Of a stretch of 64,000 nt of DNA, positions 63,255 through 64,000 are shown one piece after another. This DNA comes from DASVHS01 sp035468985. GTDB lineage: Bacteria > Acidobacteriota > Thermoanaerobaculia > Gp7-AA8. Within the stretch, counting starts at the first letter, position 1. The number at the start of each line of letters is the position of its first letter. The position numbers were made by a program, and so were the translations under genes. Under the pieces are notes generated by a model, which saw only the letters and a program-made list of their open reading frames with translations, was not told the origin of the DNA and searched no databases. Location of the stretch: assembly GCA_035468985.1 (NCBI GenBank), contig DATISF010000070.1:117675-181674 (forward strand), read 5' to 3'.

Positions 63255-63269
63255 TCAGTAAACCTGCAG

Positions 63270-63295
63270 GGCGGGCCGCGGCAGCGCGGTCCGCC
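63270..63295. terminator. GC hairpin after the FG-GAP gene
   Basis: GGCGGGCCGCG (63270-63280) pairs with CGCGGTCCGCC (63285-63295) with one G-T wobble around a 4-base loop. There is no T run, so termination is only possible, not clear. Confidence 0.4.
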
Positions 63296-63449
63296 TCAGC
63301 GAGCGCGTTCCTCCGCGGGCGTGGTATCGGGATTGAATGGCCGGGTTTCCGAAACAGGGCGGTTGCCCCGGGAGACCATTTCTGTATAATGCGCCGCAAT
63401 TTCTCACTTGCATCGTATGGTGTAACGCCATAAAATCTCGACTCAGTAA

Positions 63450-63478
63450 TTGACTTGCCGATCTCTGGAGCATACTGT
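63450..63478 (+). promoter_or_regulatory. promoter of the terminal secreted-protein gene
   Basis: TTGACT (63450-63455), 17 bp, TACTGT (63473-63478). Transcription would begin near 63485, giving a leader of about 110 bases with a GGAGGTGATC stretch upstream and AGGAGAT just before the start. Confidence 0.55.
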
Positions 63479-63595
63479 TACGGCAAAACTTGATTCGATC
63501 AGTGGAAAAAAACGCGCGGGAGGTGATCGTATCGCCGAGAGTGGCTAATGAAAACGATCGTATGCCTTCGTTCAACTTTGTGTAGGAGATAAATG

Positions 63596-64000
63596 ATGAA
63601 AAAACTTTCAGTTCTGGCCCTCGTCGCCCTGTTCGTGACGGGGTCGGCGTTTGCGGGTCTGACTACCGCGCCGAACGCGACGTTCAGCGCGGGCGGACTG
63701 ACCACCGGTGGCATCACCGCCGGTGCTGGTCCGAGCACGACCAACAACGACGACTCGTGCGACATCGGCGTCGCTCCCGCGGCCACGTTGCTGCTCCCGT
63801 ACTTCGAGGTTGACCTCGGAACGGCGGGCACTGGCCGTACCACGGTCTTCAGCATCACGAACGTCAGTCCGTATGCGCAGATCGCTCACGTCACTCTGTG
63901 GACCGACTGGTCATTCCCGGTTCTCGACTTCAACATCTTCCTGACCGGTTATGACGTTCAGCCGATCAACCTTTACGACGTGATCGCGCGCGGCCTCATC
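63596..64000 (+). CDS. secreted protein of unknown function, 3' end cut by window
   Basis: A 135-residue visible part from ATG 63596 (ATG 63593 is in frame just before), following AGGAGAT. It starts with an export signal (MKKLSVLALVALFVTGSAFA) and a Thr/Gly-rich linker. A conserved-looking block follows: CDIGVAPAATLLLPYFEVDL, TVFSITNVSP, HVTLWTDWSFPVLDFNIFLT, then GYDVQPINLYDV. This is a beta-rich domain of a type I recall from secreted proteins of Acidobacteriota without an assigned function. No stop before the window end. Confidence 0.75.
   Translation, partial: MKKLSVLALVALFVTGSAFAGLTTAPNATFSAGGLTTGGITAGAGPSTTNNDDSCDIGVAPAATLLLPYFEVDLGTAGTGRTTVFSITNVSPYAQIAHVTLWTDWSFPVLDFNIFLTGYDVQPINLYDVIARGLI

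Larger units (their letters stand above)
63255..63595. other. non-coding leader and promoter region, no gene seen
   Basis: This 341-bp stretch has no convincing open frame. It begins with a GC hairpin and continues into more AT-rich DNA with two promoter-like sites, TATAAT at 63385-63390 (weak -35) and TTGACT/TACTGT at 63450-63478, and then a roughly 110-base leader. Confidence 0.7.

Overview
The window is a GC-rich bacterial chromosome segment. It carries about 55 protein genes and no rRNA, tRNA or CRISPR that I could see. Several gene types together suggest an Acidobacteriota-like, probably uncultured organism: an Oar-type TonB receptor with a carboxypeptidase-like plug, zinc-ribbon Ser/Thr kinase clusters, BlaI/BlaR1-like pairs, M28-PDZ-TolB peptidases, a decaheme/porin pair and abundant interspersed hairpin repeats. 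This placement is an inference from gene content; no marker gene such as 16S is present.

Layout. 1-8345: a partial metallo-beta-lactamase/rhodanese gene diverges from a six-gene operon (TonB receptor, SDR, KAS III-like, alpha/beta hydrolase, acyl-CoA ligase, TetR). The operon starts at a textbook sigma-70 promoter with a TetR/FadR-type palindrome beside it. 8514-11244: a BlaI repressor and a TPR-extended BlaR1-like metallopeptidase. 11448-15232: a deoxyhypusine-synthase homologue and a secreted M28 peptidase fused to PDZ and beta-propeller parts. 15193-18083: a nitric-oxide-stress group (RIC/YtfE, a YwiC-like protein, a Crp/Fnr regulator, a PAS-Fis mini-regulator) with DNR/FNR-like boxes. 18084-22551: a secreted protein, a Cu/Zn superoxide dismutase lipoprotein and an MtrA/MtrB-like electron conduit. 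22701-28939: a flavin disulfide reductase relative, a D-aminoacylase, a TonB-C protein, YjbQ and DoxX. 28971-35061: a kinase operon and a large secreted helical protein. 35346-39329: an HPF-like protein, DUF454, NhaR and a divergent membrane pyrophosphatase. 39451-43192: secreted propeller proteins and tandem OmpA-type genes. 43341-58214: midA, nuoABCDHIJKLMN, then atpZ, atpI, atpB, atpE and a small membrane protein. 58279-60525: an XRE-TPR-secreted protein operon. 60598-64000: an ABC exporter permease, an FG-GAP protein and a truncated secreted protein.

The most interesting system is the energy cluster. The complex I operon encodes only the 11 core subunits; nuoE, nuoF and nuoG are absent. 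NuoB and NuoC each end in a near-identical extra cysteine domain (C-x2-C-x3-C-x17-C) resembling the RnfB-type 4Fe-4S module. The operon is preceded by a MidA/NDUFAF7-type complex I assembly methyltransferase gene and runs by overlapping genes into the F0 part of ATP synthase. The c subunit keeps most of a Na+-type binding signature. A ferredoxin-like electron entry replacing the NADH module is a testable inference.

A second theme is repeat invasion. At least four kinds of small repeat occur between and inside genes: long GTCATCCTGAG hairpins (4 copies), heptanucleotide tandem arrays (4 loci, each with its own unit), an identical 22-bp palindrome inside two unrelated genes, and GGCGGCCG/GCTCCAC palindromes that also contribute coding sequence to nuoB and nuoM.
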